DNA from: Siphonodentalium dalli
Taxonomy: Eukaryota > Mollusca > Scaphopoda > Gadilida > Siphonodentaliidae
DNA length: 64,000 bases
Direction of reading: 5' to 3'
NCBI GenBank assembly: GCA_032622095.1
Contig: CP136068.1
Span: forward strand, 117,849,509-117,913,508
The translations under genes were made by a program, and so were the position numbers. Position 1 is the stretch's first letter. Each line of letters begins with the position of its first letter. This document shows, piece after piece, positions 36,619 through 47,644 of this stretch. The notes beneath the pieces are model-generated. The model was given only the letters and a program-made list of their open reading frames with translations, was not told the origin of the DNA and made no database searches.

Positions 36619-37114
36619 GCTGGAGATTTGTGTTGCTCTTGAATAGTAAATATAAAATCATTCATTATATTTAAGTCCTATTATTCTGCATGGGGTGTGC
36701 ACTGTGATTATTTCAAATACTAAGCAAAGGGTCTGGGTGTTTAAAGGCACGGATGGCCGTCATTGTAGGTTACAACTTAGAAATAAAAGTTACAAAGTTG
36801 TGACAATTTAGTAAAGAATACACTAAAGTATCGTATAATGATAGTATATATCAGATATTATCCACAGAAAAATACCTTGTGTGAGACGATCATTTGTTTA
36901 TATACACCATGCATGTACCACGTGTGCGATAAGCAAAATAATCAACACCGTGGCGATATTTTTGAGAGATTGGTTCAAGGTGACCCATTCTACACCGACA
37001 TCTTGAGTGACGATGATTAGCGAAGTCTATTATAATACTCCCCAGGTTCTTTTACACTAAATTGGCAACTCTCAGAACATGTTGATGATATTTATTCATA
37101 CAAATATTTACAAG
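36619..37114. other. 5' flank of the SLC23 gene
   Basis: Sequence upstream of the start codon. No clear TATA box or upstream exon can be assigned by eye. A lone family D-like TTAA end, TTAAAGGCACGGATGG, is at about 36744. Confidence 0.35.
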
Positions 37115-37592
37115 TTAAAGGTACTCAATCCGTAAAGAGGGTCCCCATCTCAACAGATTCCAACAACAACAATCCGATCAGAGGGTCCTATATTACTATT
37201 TCTTTGGCTTTGGGGGTAACAAATATTTGATTCTAGTCGAGGAACACATCAAACATAGCTCAGAGTTATTAGATATTGATTTTTGAAATTTGTTATGTTC
37301 TCGAGATGAGTACTAATAATTGCCGTCAATTTCGTATCCTGCTCGAGATTTAACTCTATTCAAACAGACAAGGATGGATAACTCTAAAATCAAGTGGTAT
37401 AATAACGTAATTTTGCCTGAGGGCTGGGCCAGAAAGTATTCCCGATAATGAAAAATAATAGATTTCTAAAATCGATATCTAACAAATCTGAGCTTTGATT
37501 GGTGACTTCCTTGACTCGAATCAAATATTTTTGACCCCCGAAGCCATTGAAATAGTAATTGAGAGGAGTTTTATCGGATTGAGTACCTTTAA
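37115..37592 (-). mobile_element. TTAA miniature element family A, copy 4, inverted
   Basis: A 478-bp copy flanked by TTAA, in the opposite orientation to 13073 and 23222 and more diverged. It lies outside the gene, upstream of exon 1. Confidence 0.9.
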
Positions 37593-40127
37593 CATCATCG
37601 CAGGTAGTCACGGAGAATCATACAATAACACCTTCTCCCACTATACGTTCGGATCAAGAGAGCGTTTAGAAACAAGAGTTAGAGTGGACTCTGACAGTCT
37701 ATATATGATGATAAATGCCAACGCCCCAGTCAGTTGTCAGAAGCCGATAGGCCCAACGTGGAGTGGCCCTCCAAACAGGTTGATATAATATATTCTTTAT
37801 GGGATCACCAGCCCGTGAGGAAATAGCACCGGCCATTTCATCCCAGGTCAGTTTCCCACGCATAAAATATGGACATTTGAGCTAGGGCATTGACTTGTAA
37901 ATTAACCTTACTTACGCCGTGTAACATACGAAAGTGTTACACTATATACCGGTAAGTTGTAAACAACATGGTGGCAGTTTTACCCAAAGTTCACTTACTG
38001 GGGTCTCCCGGTGTTGAGTGTTTAACTTATCGCGCAGCTCTTTGTGCACTGTTCGTACGTGCATTCATTTTGGCGCGTATGTTGCTTTCGGTGCGCTCGG
38101 AAAGCGACAGAAGTGTCAAAATGTGCGACAGTATGGTGCTCATTTTGTCGCTTCTGGCTCTTCTGTCGCTTTTGCATGGTCCTCGACTAATGGCGCACAT
38201 TTTGTCGCTTTCGGCGGGCGCCAGAAGCGTCATTATATGATGTGGAACTAATATAGTATTCCATGGCTGAATGTGAAACTCTCACTCCACAAAGAACTAT
38301 TATGTTCTCAGATATTCTTTATCTACTCAATGAGGAAAACTCCATTAATTCAGCTATATTGAACTTAAATGATCTGATAGGAAAAATTGTTCCAGCCTCA
38401 GGCCACTCTATCAAGACATGTATCCCAGCTATATTGCACAGTTGATGTAAATGTGTTATTTGACTGTTTTATTTTACATATATAGATTTAACTGATATCA
38501 GACACGCATAAGAGGACAGCACCTAAGAGGAATTGGCACCAGTGTTCCTACAGTACCAAGAGACCTTGTTTCTACGAAGTAGAGAATATTGATATACAAC
38601 CAACAAATCATAGCATGGAATAATCAACTTTTTACCAAATAATTTTGTTTTAAAAAAACACATCAATGTGACACATGTAAGACATATCATTACAATGAAC
38701 ACCTTTGATACCAAATATAGTTCCATTTACTTGAAAAAATGGTCCAAACCTGAAAAGTTATTTTTTGTCAGATTGTGTTAGTATTCAATATATATAGAAG
38801 GCATATTAGTCAACCGTAACTTGTAAGCGATAGCGGGGCACGCCAAAGTGACAATTTTTGGTTCCATTGAGTTGGAGTAGTCATAAGTAATTGTAACTTA
38901 CACTAGAATACCAACGGTGATTTTTGGTAAATTTTTGGTAAAATTGTATACCGCGTTCTGTAAAATCGGTTTTTGAGGGATCTGACTGGGCTGGGACTCA
39001 CATAATGACATATTCCATTGCCCCAATGACCAGTTAACATGAAAATAAAAGATATAGTCGCAATTATGAACCAGTTCCAAGCAGCAGAAACTGATCTAGA
39101 AGATATTAGTAAAATAAAATAGTCATAGTTTCCCACTTCTGGCGGCCATTTTGGTGGCCAACTTTGATGGGAAGTTCCAAGTTCCAAGGTGGCATTATGT
39201 CTTAACTTCACCGCTGTTTCGTGACATATAGGTGACGTCATCAATGCCAAGATGATATTTATTTTTATATCAATGGACAGAGTAATCAAATACTTTCAAA
39301 ATGACAAATCACCTGTTAAAATCCAATCACTTATAAGGCCGTCGCGAGAGGCCGAGACGGCGAACCGAATCGCCATTCTCACCCACCAAGGCGACCCATA
39401 TAATTATATGGTATTACCGTTTCCCCCACACCATCATGATCGAAAAAAAATGGCAACAGTTGAGTAAGGCTAAACTTTGACCCAACAGTTCCTGAACAAT
39501 ACTCGATGGTATCACCCCCCCCCCCCCCCTTCCCCTGAATCCTGAATACCATGCAGTTAATTTTGGGGGTGAATCCTGCATACATGTTAAGAAATAATAT
39601 GCGATAAATGACATACAATTTGACTGTTTTAATATCAGACAGATACAAGCAGAAGTTACATAGACACATTATGATCCATTATACCTGACATGATATTGGA
39701 GTAGAGTATTATGGGCGTTATGATGCCGTTATGATACGATTAATGGTACTTTATGATGGCATGGTGGTCGAATATGCCCAAGAAGCTATTCTACCACTCA
39801 TTCATACAGATACGCACAAAATATTATTTTGCGCCATCAAAACCTGCGTCCAAGATGTTTTGCTTGAACCCGAATACCAGTTAATTCCGGGGTATGAATG
39901 CCGCGTACGGCTTCAAAACACCCTGAATCCCGAGTACCGAAAAGGGGGGGGGTGATACCCTCATACTCATTAGGGTACATGCAAATACCAAAGAAGTTGA
40001 GTAGTGGGGGTGCATGGGGGGGGGGGGTCCTTCCAGCCCATGGATTATAAGACTCGTGACACAAATAGCAACGAGTTGTTCAATATGACGGACACAATAA
40101 CGTTTCTTCCAATATGCAACATACACA
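37593..40127. other. Intergenic repeat-rich DNA
   Basis: Holds GCGACAAAA-rich sequence related to the 780-2250 foldback at 38030-38250, a poly-C run at about 39517 and a poly-G run at about 40018. Short frames have no recognisable domain. Confidence 0.4.
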
Positions 40128-40557
40128 AGCCTGCAAATAGCGTGTCTGTCATTTGCAGAATGAGGTCCCCAGAGGGTGAATTTAGTGACGCTATCCCGCA
40201 TAGCGGGCTAGCATCACTAAATTCACCCTCTGGGGACCTCATTCTGCTTAGGCCTCATCTTCTGGGAAGTATCTATGGTATCAAATTAACATTGTTTTTA
40301 GTTACGTGTTCCCATCTGGGAAGTTTCTATATCCCCTAATTTGCAGAAGATAAAATAGTGAACATCACAAACTTCAACTAGGGAACTTCAATTTGATCCT
40401 AGGTCTGCCATAGCAGTTTAGGGCCTAAGCAGAATGAGGTCCCCAGAGGGTGAATTTAGTGATGCTAGCCCGCTATGCGGGGTAGCGTCACTAAATTCAC
40501 CCTCTGGGGACCTCATTCTGCAAATGACAGACACGCTATATTTGCAGGCTTGAACAT
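40128..40557. mobile_element. Composite inverted-repeat element with two hairpins
   Basis: Ends are inverted copies: AAGCCTGCAAATAGCGTGTC on the left and its near complement on the right (…CACGCTATATTTGCAGGCTT). Inside are two hairpins, 40155-40247 and 40428-40522, with GAATGAGGTCCCCAGAGGGT arms around GCTATCCCGC or GCTAGCCCGC cores. Partial copies are at 15685 and 34430-34900. Confidence 0.8.
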
Positions 40558-40839
40558 ACATTATCAGGACCCATGTCAAATTGTCCCTGAATTGACGTAC
40601 TCGGTACTTAGCTTGCAAATGCGAACTGAAAACTGGCCCTATATTCTGTTATCAGAAACGCCACAATAGGTGCTTAAATGTCAGATTAAGTTCAAATGCG
40701 GTATGGCGGACCTCAACGCAGAATGTCCCGTCTCCTATATATATTTAGAAGAAAATAAAGAGACAACATATCCAGCTGCTGCTGAATAAATACATGAACC
40801 TGAACTCAACAATATGCCTCCATGAAGATGACCTGATAA

Positions 40840-41400
40840 GAAGATATGTCTCGTCAACATTAAACTGCTGGGCTGGACAGGGGGTGGGTGGTTGCTCGAT
40901 AGGTCCAACACACAATTTTTTCCGCAACTCAAAAATATTTTTCCTGCAAATCTTTTTGGCTGTTTTTGCAATGAGTTTGGCTTAAAACACATCTATATGT
41001 CAATATTAACATAAATGACAAATTTCATGATGATCAGACAAACAGTATAGCCTGTAGCCCATGCTAATGGATTGAATTTTGAAATCCAAGATGGCTGCTG
41101 GCAGCCATGTTTTTTTTGACCGAATGACCCCAAAATGACTTGTTCCTATTTACATGTCAATGTTAACATCCATGACAAATAGTATGCACAGAATATTCAT
41201 ATACAGCTGTCTACAGTGAATTACCCCCGCAAATCTCTGTTTTAGTGTTAAAAGGGTGGGTGTCCAAAAATGGTCGGAAAAAACTGCCGAAAACGGAAAC
41301 AAAATTGGACGCGGGGGGTGGGTGGGTCCCAGCAAGGGTCGAGAGTCAAATAACAGCATACGTGCCTGCAAATTTTTTCGGACTCTCCCCTGGGCTGGAC
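40840..41400 (+). repeat. GGGTGGGTG-type dispersed repeat, partial copies
   Basis: Bases 41246-41400 (GGGTGGGTGTCCAAAAATGG to TTTTTTCGGACTCTCCCC) are related to 62554-62700 and 62907-63060. A shorter inverted-like relative is at 40860-40960. The rest of 40558-41230 is unassigned. Confidence 0.55.
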
Positions 41401-41515
41401 CAAGATTAATCGTCTGCAGCCTGGACTCATTACTTCGTCGCAGCGCACCTTTCCAGAATCCTCAGCTGCTTGAACTCGTGTTGTGGTCGGTATCAGTCAC
41501 TCTCATCATGACGAA

Positions 41516-41890
41516 GAAGATGGCGATGAAAAAGACATTGTCACTATACATGATAAAAGAAGACGCCGCAGAAACTGATGAAAAAGACATTGTCTCTACA
41601 CTCATACTATAGACAAAAGAAGACGACGATGAAAACGATAAAAAGACATTGTCACTATGATAAAAGAAGACGCCGCAGAAACTGATGAAAAAGACATTGT
41701 CTCTACACTCATACTATAGACAAAAGAAGACGACGATGAAAACGATAAAAAGACATTGTCACTATGATAAAAGAAGACGCCGCAGAAACTGATGAAAAAG
41801 TCATTGTCTCTACACTCATACTATAGACAAAAGAAGACGACGATGAAAACGATAAAAAGACATTGTCACTACACTAATACGTGACAAAAG
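41516..41890 (+). repeat. 107-bp tandem repeat, about 3.5 units
   Basis: GATAAAAGAAGACGCCGCAG recurs at about 41552, 41659 and 41766, a 107-bp period, with AAAGACATTGTC words repeated within each unit. It directly abuts the LINE fragment that starts near 41935. Confidence 0.85.
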
Positions 41891-41934
41891 AAGATGCCAC
41901 AGAAAACGATGATGTGACGCAAATATACAAAAAG

Positions 41935-42274
41935 AACATACTATTTATAGTTTATATAAATGATATCTCTGAAAATGTTACTTGTCATATTCGACTTTTT
42001 GCTGACGATACATCCACGTTTCTTACTATAGAAGATCCAGACAGAGCAGCAGATCTGATGAATATGGATATCGCAAGATTAGCTAATTGGTCAAATCAGT
42101 GGCTTGTTACTTTTAATCCTCAAAAAACTGAATCTCTTCTCATCTCCAGAAAGCGAACGCCCACAGACCACCCACCACTTCAGATGTCCAATTCTATTAT
42201 CACAGAAGTTAGCTCGCATAAGCACTTAATTAGGATTAACATTTGACAATCAAGCGAAATGGACTGCCCACGTA
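41935..42274 (+). pseudogene. LINE reverse transcriptase pseudogene, left part
   Basis: Encodes YINDISENVTCHIRLFADDT (the FADD catalytic region) then WLVTFNPQKTESLLISRKR and VSSHKHL. After HKHL about 4 extra bases (TTAATTAGG) shift the frame, and LTFDNQAKWTAHV follows. It is cut at 42274 by a 5.37-kb element; the reading continues at 47645. Everything upstream of the catalytic motif is missing. Confidence 0.9.
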
Positions 42275-42303
42275 GTATGGGAGGCCAAATTCACACTTAT
42301 TAA

Positions 42304-42610
42304 TAATTGCGCTGAAGCGCAATTCAATTGCGCTGAAGCGCAATCCAGCTTGATTCATATCAATTGCGCTGAAGCGCAATTCAATTGCGCTGAAGCGCAA
42401 TTCAATTGCGCTGAAGCGCAATTATTGTTACAAGCTTACACCCCTGGATAGATAGGTTATTCCATTATCATCAATTCATATGGGATATCCACCAATTGCG
42501 CTTCAGCGCAATTAAAAATTAATTGCGCTGAAGCGCAATTAATTTTTCACATACTACCCAAGCAATTCAATTGCGCTTCAGCGCAATTCAATTGCGCTTC
42601 AGCGCAATTA
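42304..42610. repeat. Left array of the 20-bp near-palindrome
   Basis: Nine copies of AATTGCGCTGAAGCGCAATT or its complement: five in the GA orientation (42304-42422), one TC and one GA near 42494-42540, then two TC near 42566-42609. The 9-bp arms pair exactly; only the central GA or TC shows orientation. Frames across it read RFSAIELRFSAIEL and are artefacts. Confidence 0.95.
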
Positions 42611-43255
42611 TTATTATTAAAGTTGGGTTAGTGTAAACATATTTTTATTCCCAAATCCAAACATAATACACATAATACACAAATGACATAAATATACAAC
42701 ATATAAGAGATAATGTATGGAAATGAGGATCAGACAACAAGCCCGAGGGCTTATATGAAGTCTTCTCCTCTTTTGCGACATGCCCCTTCCCCAATAAGTG
42801 AGGGAGGGGTATCGATCAGACGGGAAATAATAGAAATAATATTTTTTAAAGGAGAAGTAACTAAGTTGGGATGGACACAGCGGAAGATAGTGTTAGGGAT
42901 AGCAGGAGGCAGAGAGAGAGAGAGAGAAGAGAGAGAGAGTGAGAAAGTAGAGGGGACAGAGTTTTCAATAATTTATTTGCTGCGTGATGAAAATTATGCT
43001 CGTAGTAATATGCATGCGTCAGGCTTCATGGGAGGGGGTCAATCGCAATGGCCAATTCCTATTTCAATGGGGTTCACTGCGAATATTGCTGTATTCTTCA
43101 TGTAGAATCAGTTCACGTATATACAGGATTGTGACAAGTAAGTAACTTACAAAATAATCGTTATCGGAAGACATTTAGTACTACATATATAATGGGGAAC
43201 ATCGTGCTGCCGCATAGCGCGGCCGGAATCCAAAGCAATTTGTTACCAATGCAGA

Positions 43256-44998
43256 TCATGGAAATCTTTTTGTTCTCATAATATATGTCTGTACTGCATT
43301 AAATATTTGTTTGTTTTCGCGAAGACTAAGCTCTCTTGACCCCCGCATTAGTGTATTCTCAGATAAGGCAACATTTGGTAGGGAGTCATATAGTTCTCTT
43401 CTGGGCTCTTGATAAAATGTACATTCAAAGAGATAGTGGTAAGTTGTCTCAAATTCCCCACATAGACAGAAGGGGGAAATTGTTACATGGTTATCTGTCA
43501 GGTCACCACTTAGGTGGCTGCAGTTCAATCTTAACCGGGTATGGAGGATATGAGATTTACGACATTTACTATGATAAAAATAGGCAGGTGGACGTATATT
43601 GTCACTGTTCAGTTCCTTTTTGAAGTCTTCGATTGTACTGCTGCTCTTTGTAGTTTCTGACAGTTTGTTCCATTCGGTAATTGCAGATGGTAAGAAAGAA
43701 TCCATATAATAGTCATAATTAATATTCGAGGGTAGTCTTATATGTTCAAATCTGAAGTTATATCTGGAATTATTTGCCTGAATTGGTCGTACATAATTTC
43801 TTAAAATTGATGGAGCAGTTCCTCGTATCATTTTAAAAAATTGGCACAGCTTGTGTTTTCTACGGCGTGAAGAGAGGAGTTCCCAGCCAGTCTCTGACAA
43901 AAGGCACGCGTTACTCGTACTGATGGTTGCACCTGTTACTATTCGGGCCATTTCATACTGAACCTTTTCAATGTCATCACTAAGATAATCAGGGCAGTTA
44001 TCCCAAACAGGGGAGGCATATTCCAGTATTGGTCGGATAAATGTATAATGGATTTTTTCAAGCGTTACTCTGCTTAGCCTGTATCTGTGTTTACGTACTA
44101 GATTTACTCGACTCCATGCTTTGTCAAGCATAGATCTGATGTGGATACCCCAAGAGCCCATGTTGTCGAAAGTAAGTCCCAGATGTTTATGGCTGTCAAC
44201 CTCAACAATTGTCGCGGTTCCCATGGTCAAATGTGGATGATATACTGGTGTTTCTTTCCTGGAGATTAAGAGAGATTCCGTTTTCAGGGGATTGAATTTT
44301 ACAAGCCATTCTGATGCCCAACACATGAGAGTTTCGAGGTCATCGTTGATTAGTTTTGCGGCCATGGTGGGGTCTTCGATAGTAAGAAATAGAGAAGTGT
44401 CATCAGCAAATAGACGAATGTTACATCGTATATTTTCGGTTATATCATTAATATAAATTAAAAACAGAAGTGGGCCTAATACTGAGCCTTGCGGCACACC
44501 TGCTGTTACATTTTGTAGTTCCGAACGTGTGCCGTCTATGACAACCTGTTGTTGTCTACATTCTAGATACGATTTCATCAAGTTATACAAGTTTCCTCTT
44601 ATACCAATTTTTGTCAGTTTGTTCAAGAGGCCACGGTGCCAGACTTTATCGAATGCTTTACTTATGTCACAGAATATACACCGGACCTCTTTTCCGTCGT
44701 CTAATGATCGACATATATTGTCATATATTTCGGTAAGTTGAAAAACCGTTGAATCGTTGCGCATGAAACCAGCTTGGTAAAATGATAGGAGTTTGTTTTC
44801 ATCAAGAAATTCCCATAGATATTTATAAATACATTTTTCATAGACCTTTGAGACGCAGCTTAGTAGAGAAATTGGTCGGTAATTTGATATAAGACCGGAA
44901 TCACCACTCTTAAATATAGGTGTAACATGTGAACGCTTCCACTGGTGTGGGTAGTAACTGTTGGGTTGAATAGGTGCAGGGAGAAAATTAACTGGTAT
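43256..44998 (-). CDS. Non-LTR retrotransposon reverse transcriptase (Jockey/CR1-type), 5'-truncated but open
   Basis: An uninterrupted 580-codon frame to its stop codon. The longest Met-initiated part starts at 44764, but homology runs upstream from about 44998 (HQWKRSHVTPIFKSG, NYRPISLLSCVSKVYEK). Motifs in order are FCDISKAFDKVWH, GVPQGSVLGPLLFLIYINDI, the catalytic RLFADDTSLF, WLVKFNPLKTESLL, HKHLGLTFD and YASPVWDNCPD, then a C-terminal Cys/His region CLCGEFETTYHYLFEC. The endonuclease domain and first ORF are absent. It is the same family as the pseudogene at 41935-48457 and sits inside the TIR element, opposite to that pseudogene. The intact frame suggests a fairly recent insertion. Confidence 0.93.
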   Translation of the reverse strand: MPVNFLPAPIQPNSYYPHQWKRSHVTPIFKSGDSGLISNYRPISLLSCVSKVYEKCIYKYLWEFLDENKLLSFYQAGFMRNDSTVFQLTEIYDNICRSLDDGKEVRCIFCDISKAFDKVWHRGLLNKLTKIGIRGNLYNLMKSYLECRQQQVVIDGTRSELQNVTAGVPQGSVLGPLLFLIYINDITENIRCNIRLFADDTSLFLTIEDPTMAAKLINDDLETLMCWASEWLVKFNPLKTESLLISRKETPVYHPHLTMGTATIVEVDSHKHLGLTFDNMGSWGIHIRSMLDKAWSRVNLVRKHRYRLSRVTLEKIHYTFIRPILEYASPVWDNCPDYLSDDIEKVQYEMARIVTGATISTSNACLLSETGWELLSSRRRKHKLCQFFKMIRGTAPSILRNYVRPIQANNSRYNFRFEHIRLPSNINYDYYMDSFLPSAITEWNKLSETTKSSSTIEDFKKELNSDNIRPPAYFYHSKCRKSHILHTRLRLNCSHLSGDLTDNHVTISPFCLCGEFETTYHYLFECTFYQEPRRELYDSLPNVALSENTLMRGSRELSLRENKQIFNAVQTYIMRTKRFP

Positions 44999-45126
44999 CG
45001 CATCGCAATTTGCTACCCAAATTTGGATAATAGCTATGCAATTTGGTATGAATTTTATATGATTTCAGAACAATGCTATCTAATTATGTCATTATGAGGT
45101 TATTTGCTAATCAAAATTTCAAAAGT

Positions 45127-45200
45127 AATTTGCTCCCTGAATAGGTGGGTTATTCCATTATCATAAATTCATATGCGATACCAACCAATTGCGCTTCAGA
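45127..45200 (+). repeat. Internal duplication of the element's left sequence
   Basis: GGTTATTCCATTATCATAAA through CCAATTGCGCTTCAG closely repeats 42455-42510. The LINE fragment lies between the two, so the pair may reflect duplication during its insertion or two merged element copies. Confidence 0.65.
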
Positions 45201-45419
45201 CTGCTTCCTTGCCTCTTATCATGAGTATTATGAGTTAACTAAAGACAGTAAACAATCATGAGAGCACCCCTACCTTTTACATTAAGGGCTGAGAGGATAA
45301 TATCAAATGATTTATGGGCTGAGTCATTTTATATTCGTTTAAAACCACATCAAGTCTTCAGTCACATACAGAAGGAATAGAGGCAAGGAGACTAAGTTTC
45401 CACTGCCGCACCACATAAT

Positions 45420-47300
45420 AGCATTCCCTTCAGGGCGACTCACAAAACATTTCCTTCTGTTTTAGTCGGTGTGACTCTCGATAGCATGACCTTATGTATT
45501 AGTCGGGGTAACTTGCGACGCCGGTACCTTCTGTTTTAGTCGGGGCAACTCATGATAGCATTATAATCTGTATGAATCGGGCCGACTCGTGATAGCATGC
45601 CTTCTGTATTAATCAGGGGTACTCACAATATCATATTTCCTTCTGTTTTAGTCGGTGCTACTCGTGATAGCATTACATTCTCCATTAATCGTGAATACTC
45701 GAAAAAGAATTAGCTTCTGTTTTAGTCGGGGCTACTCGTAATAGCATTATCTTCTGTTTTAGTTGGGCCGACTCGTGATAGCATTATCTTCTGTATTAGT
45801 CGGGGTGATTCACTTTTGGTGTTTTGGATTATCTTCTTTATTTGTTTGGGCTACTCTCGATAGGATTGATTAGTCAGTGTCATGGCGACTTGCAATAGCA
45901 TTATGTTGTTTTAATCAGGGCGACTCGTGATAGCATTACCTTCTGTATTAGTCGGGGTAACTTGCGATACCGGTATATACTTTCTGTTTTAGTCAGGGTG
46001 ACTCATGATACCATTAACATCTGTATGAATCGGGGCGGCTCCTGATGCCAGTGATGGCATTGCCATTGCCTTATGTATTAGTGATCAGGGCAATTCACGA
46101 TAGCATTTCCTTCTGTTTTATTCTTTATGTTCTCTATAAATCTCCACGACTCGCAATAGCATTACCTTCTGTATTAGTCTGGGTGACTTGCAATACCTGT
46201 ACCTTCTGTTTTGTCCGGTACGAAAATTGCATTGGCTAAGCACTGTACATAATATTGGCATTATTATTTCCCGACGCAAATCTGAATACGCTGGTCGTGA
46301 TGCTCGTCTGTTATATTTGAAGTTTCTATATGTGGTTGTTTGGGTAGCCTTTATTGTCGCGTTGGGCGACTTCTTTTTGCAAGAATACCGGCACAAATCG
46401 AAATTATTTTTCTGTGTGGGCGCTGGGTTTCCCCGGCGATAAAAATAATATCTGGAAAAAACAGTTGTTCTAAAAACTAGCACCGGAATATGGCGGAAGG
46501 TAATAGATATTTTTCGATCGGGGTTAATGTCGTGGCATTGTCTGAAAATCTTATCAAATGAATTTTGTTGCGTAAAACTTGTGTTTATCAGCCATAGGTG
46601 TAGTATTTTTCTCCATTCCTCACAGTGGATCGTGAGACTAATAACAGGCAGCGTCATACTTCTGCATTTCGGTTTCTGTTGTACGATGTAGGTTTTGGAA
46701 ATTCCGGTAATGTTCGAAATAATTGACAGATTTCTTCAGTTCTGTTCACACAAAAATTACAGAAGGTAGCACTGATAATACAGACGTACCAGCAAACAAG
46801 ATTTTTTCCATGTAAATCGGATGATAGACTATTACTAGTAAGTTTGAGCAATAGCTTACAGAGAAATAATATGTCAGGTGCCATTTTCAATTAAATGTCA
46901 GGCCCCACTCAACTGGTACCTGACATTTTGTCCTGCACTCAAATAAAAATTGGATAGCATTATATTCTGTATACTCCAGGGTGACTAGCGACTTCTGTTT
47001 TAGTCAGATAGACTCACAATATAATTATCTTCTGTTTCAGTCAGGGTGACTTGCAATAGCATTAGCTTCTGTATTAGTTGGGGCGACTCGCAATACCAGT
47101 ACCTTCTGTTTTAGTTGGGAAAATAATTGCGCTGAAGCGCAATTATTTTTCTATTGGATTTATTCATACCGTTACCTTCTGTTTTAGTTGGGAAAATAAT
47201 TGCGCTTGAATTGCGCTGAAGCGCAATTATTTTTTTATTGGATTTATTCATACCGGTACCTTCTGTTTTAGTTGGGAAAATAATTGCGCTGAAGCGCAAT
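45420..47300 (+). repeat. Degenerate satellite of about 35-45 bp units
   Basis: Units follow the pattern GATAGCATTACCTTCTGT, then TTTAGTCGGGGCGACTCG, with many substitutions. It is interrupted by about 46120-46900, where a 179-codon minus-strand frame (46118-46657) and a 78-codon frame (46654-46890) overlap by ATGA. I recognise no domain in either. Confidence 0.75.
46118..46890 (-). CDS. Unidentified pair of overlapping frames inside the TIR element
   Basis: The upstream frame (46654-46890, 78 codons) begins MAPDILFLCKLL after MK and ends PTSYNRNRNAEV. The downstream frame (46118-46657, 179 codons) begins MTLPVISLTIHCEEWRKILH and is basic in its second half (CKKKSPNATIKATQTTTYR). They overlap at ATGA. 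There is no recognised motif, and chance open frames are the likelier explanation. They are listed because this is the only non-satellite, non-LINE stretch of the element and could be a decayed element gene. Confidence 0.2.
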
Positions 47301-47616
47301 TGAATTGCGCTGAAGCGCAATTATTTTTCTATTGGATTTATTCATTAATTAACTGGGGGTTTAGCCATATATGAAAAATTAATTGCGCTTCAGCGCAATT
47401 GAATTGCGCTTCAGCGCAATTAATTATGAATTGCGCTTCAGCGCAATTGAGTTGCGCTTCAGCGCAATTGAGTTGCGCTTAAGCGCAATTGAATTGCGCT
47501 TAAGCGCAATTGAATTGCGCTTCAGCGCAATTGATTGCGCTTCAGCGCAATTGATTGCGCTTCAGCGCAATTGAATTGCGCTTCAGCGCAATTGAATTGC
47601 GCTTCAGCTCAATTAT
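47120..47616. repeat. Right array of the 20-bp near-palindrome
   Basis: About fifteen copies. Four in the GA orientation lie at 47127-47315, alternating with GATTTATTCATACCGGTACC-type spacers. About eleven run almost back to back in the TC orientation at 47383-47616, with variants having TTAAG centres or lacking one A. The final copy has one mutation (CAGCTC) and joins the terminal inverted repeat. Confidence 0.95.
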
Positions 47617-47644
47617 TAATAAATGTGAATTTGGCCTCCCATAC

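Larger units (their letters stand above)
42275..47644. mobile_element. 5.37-kb TIR transposon-like element with 5-bp target duplication
   Basis: Starts GTATGGGAGGCCAAATTCAC and ends with its complement; 34 of the outer 35 bp match. It is flanked by ACGTA at 42270-42274 and 47645-47649, and removing it restores the interrupted LINE reading frame (AKWTAHV then DITDRAWKK). Inside are arrays of a 20-bp near-palindrome near both ends, a GA microsatellite (42908-42941), a 5'-truncated LINE ORF, and a roughly 40-bp degenerate satellite. No transposase is recognised, so it is probably non-autonomous. The superfamily is unclear. Confidence 0.88.

Noticed and set aside
38903-39289. 128-codon reverse frame with a possible membrane segment
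   Set aside because: No family match or flanking splice support could be found; considered chance.
42236-42421. Frames reading repeated RFSAIEL peptides (also at 47111-47320 and 47383-47574)
   Set aside because: They translate the 20-bp near-palindrome arrays, with open frames on both strands by symmetry.
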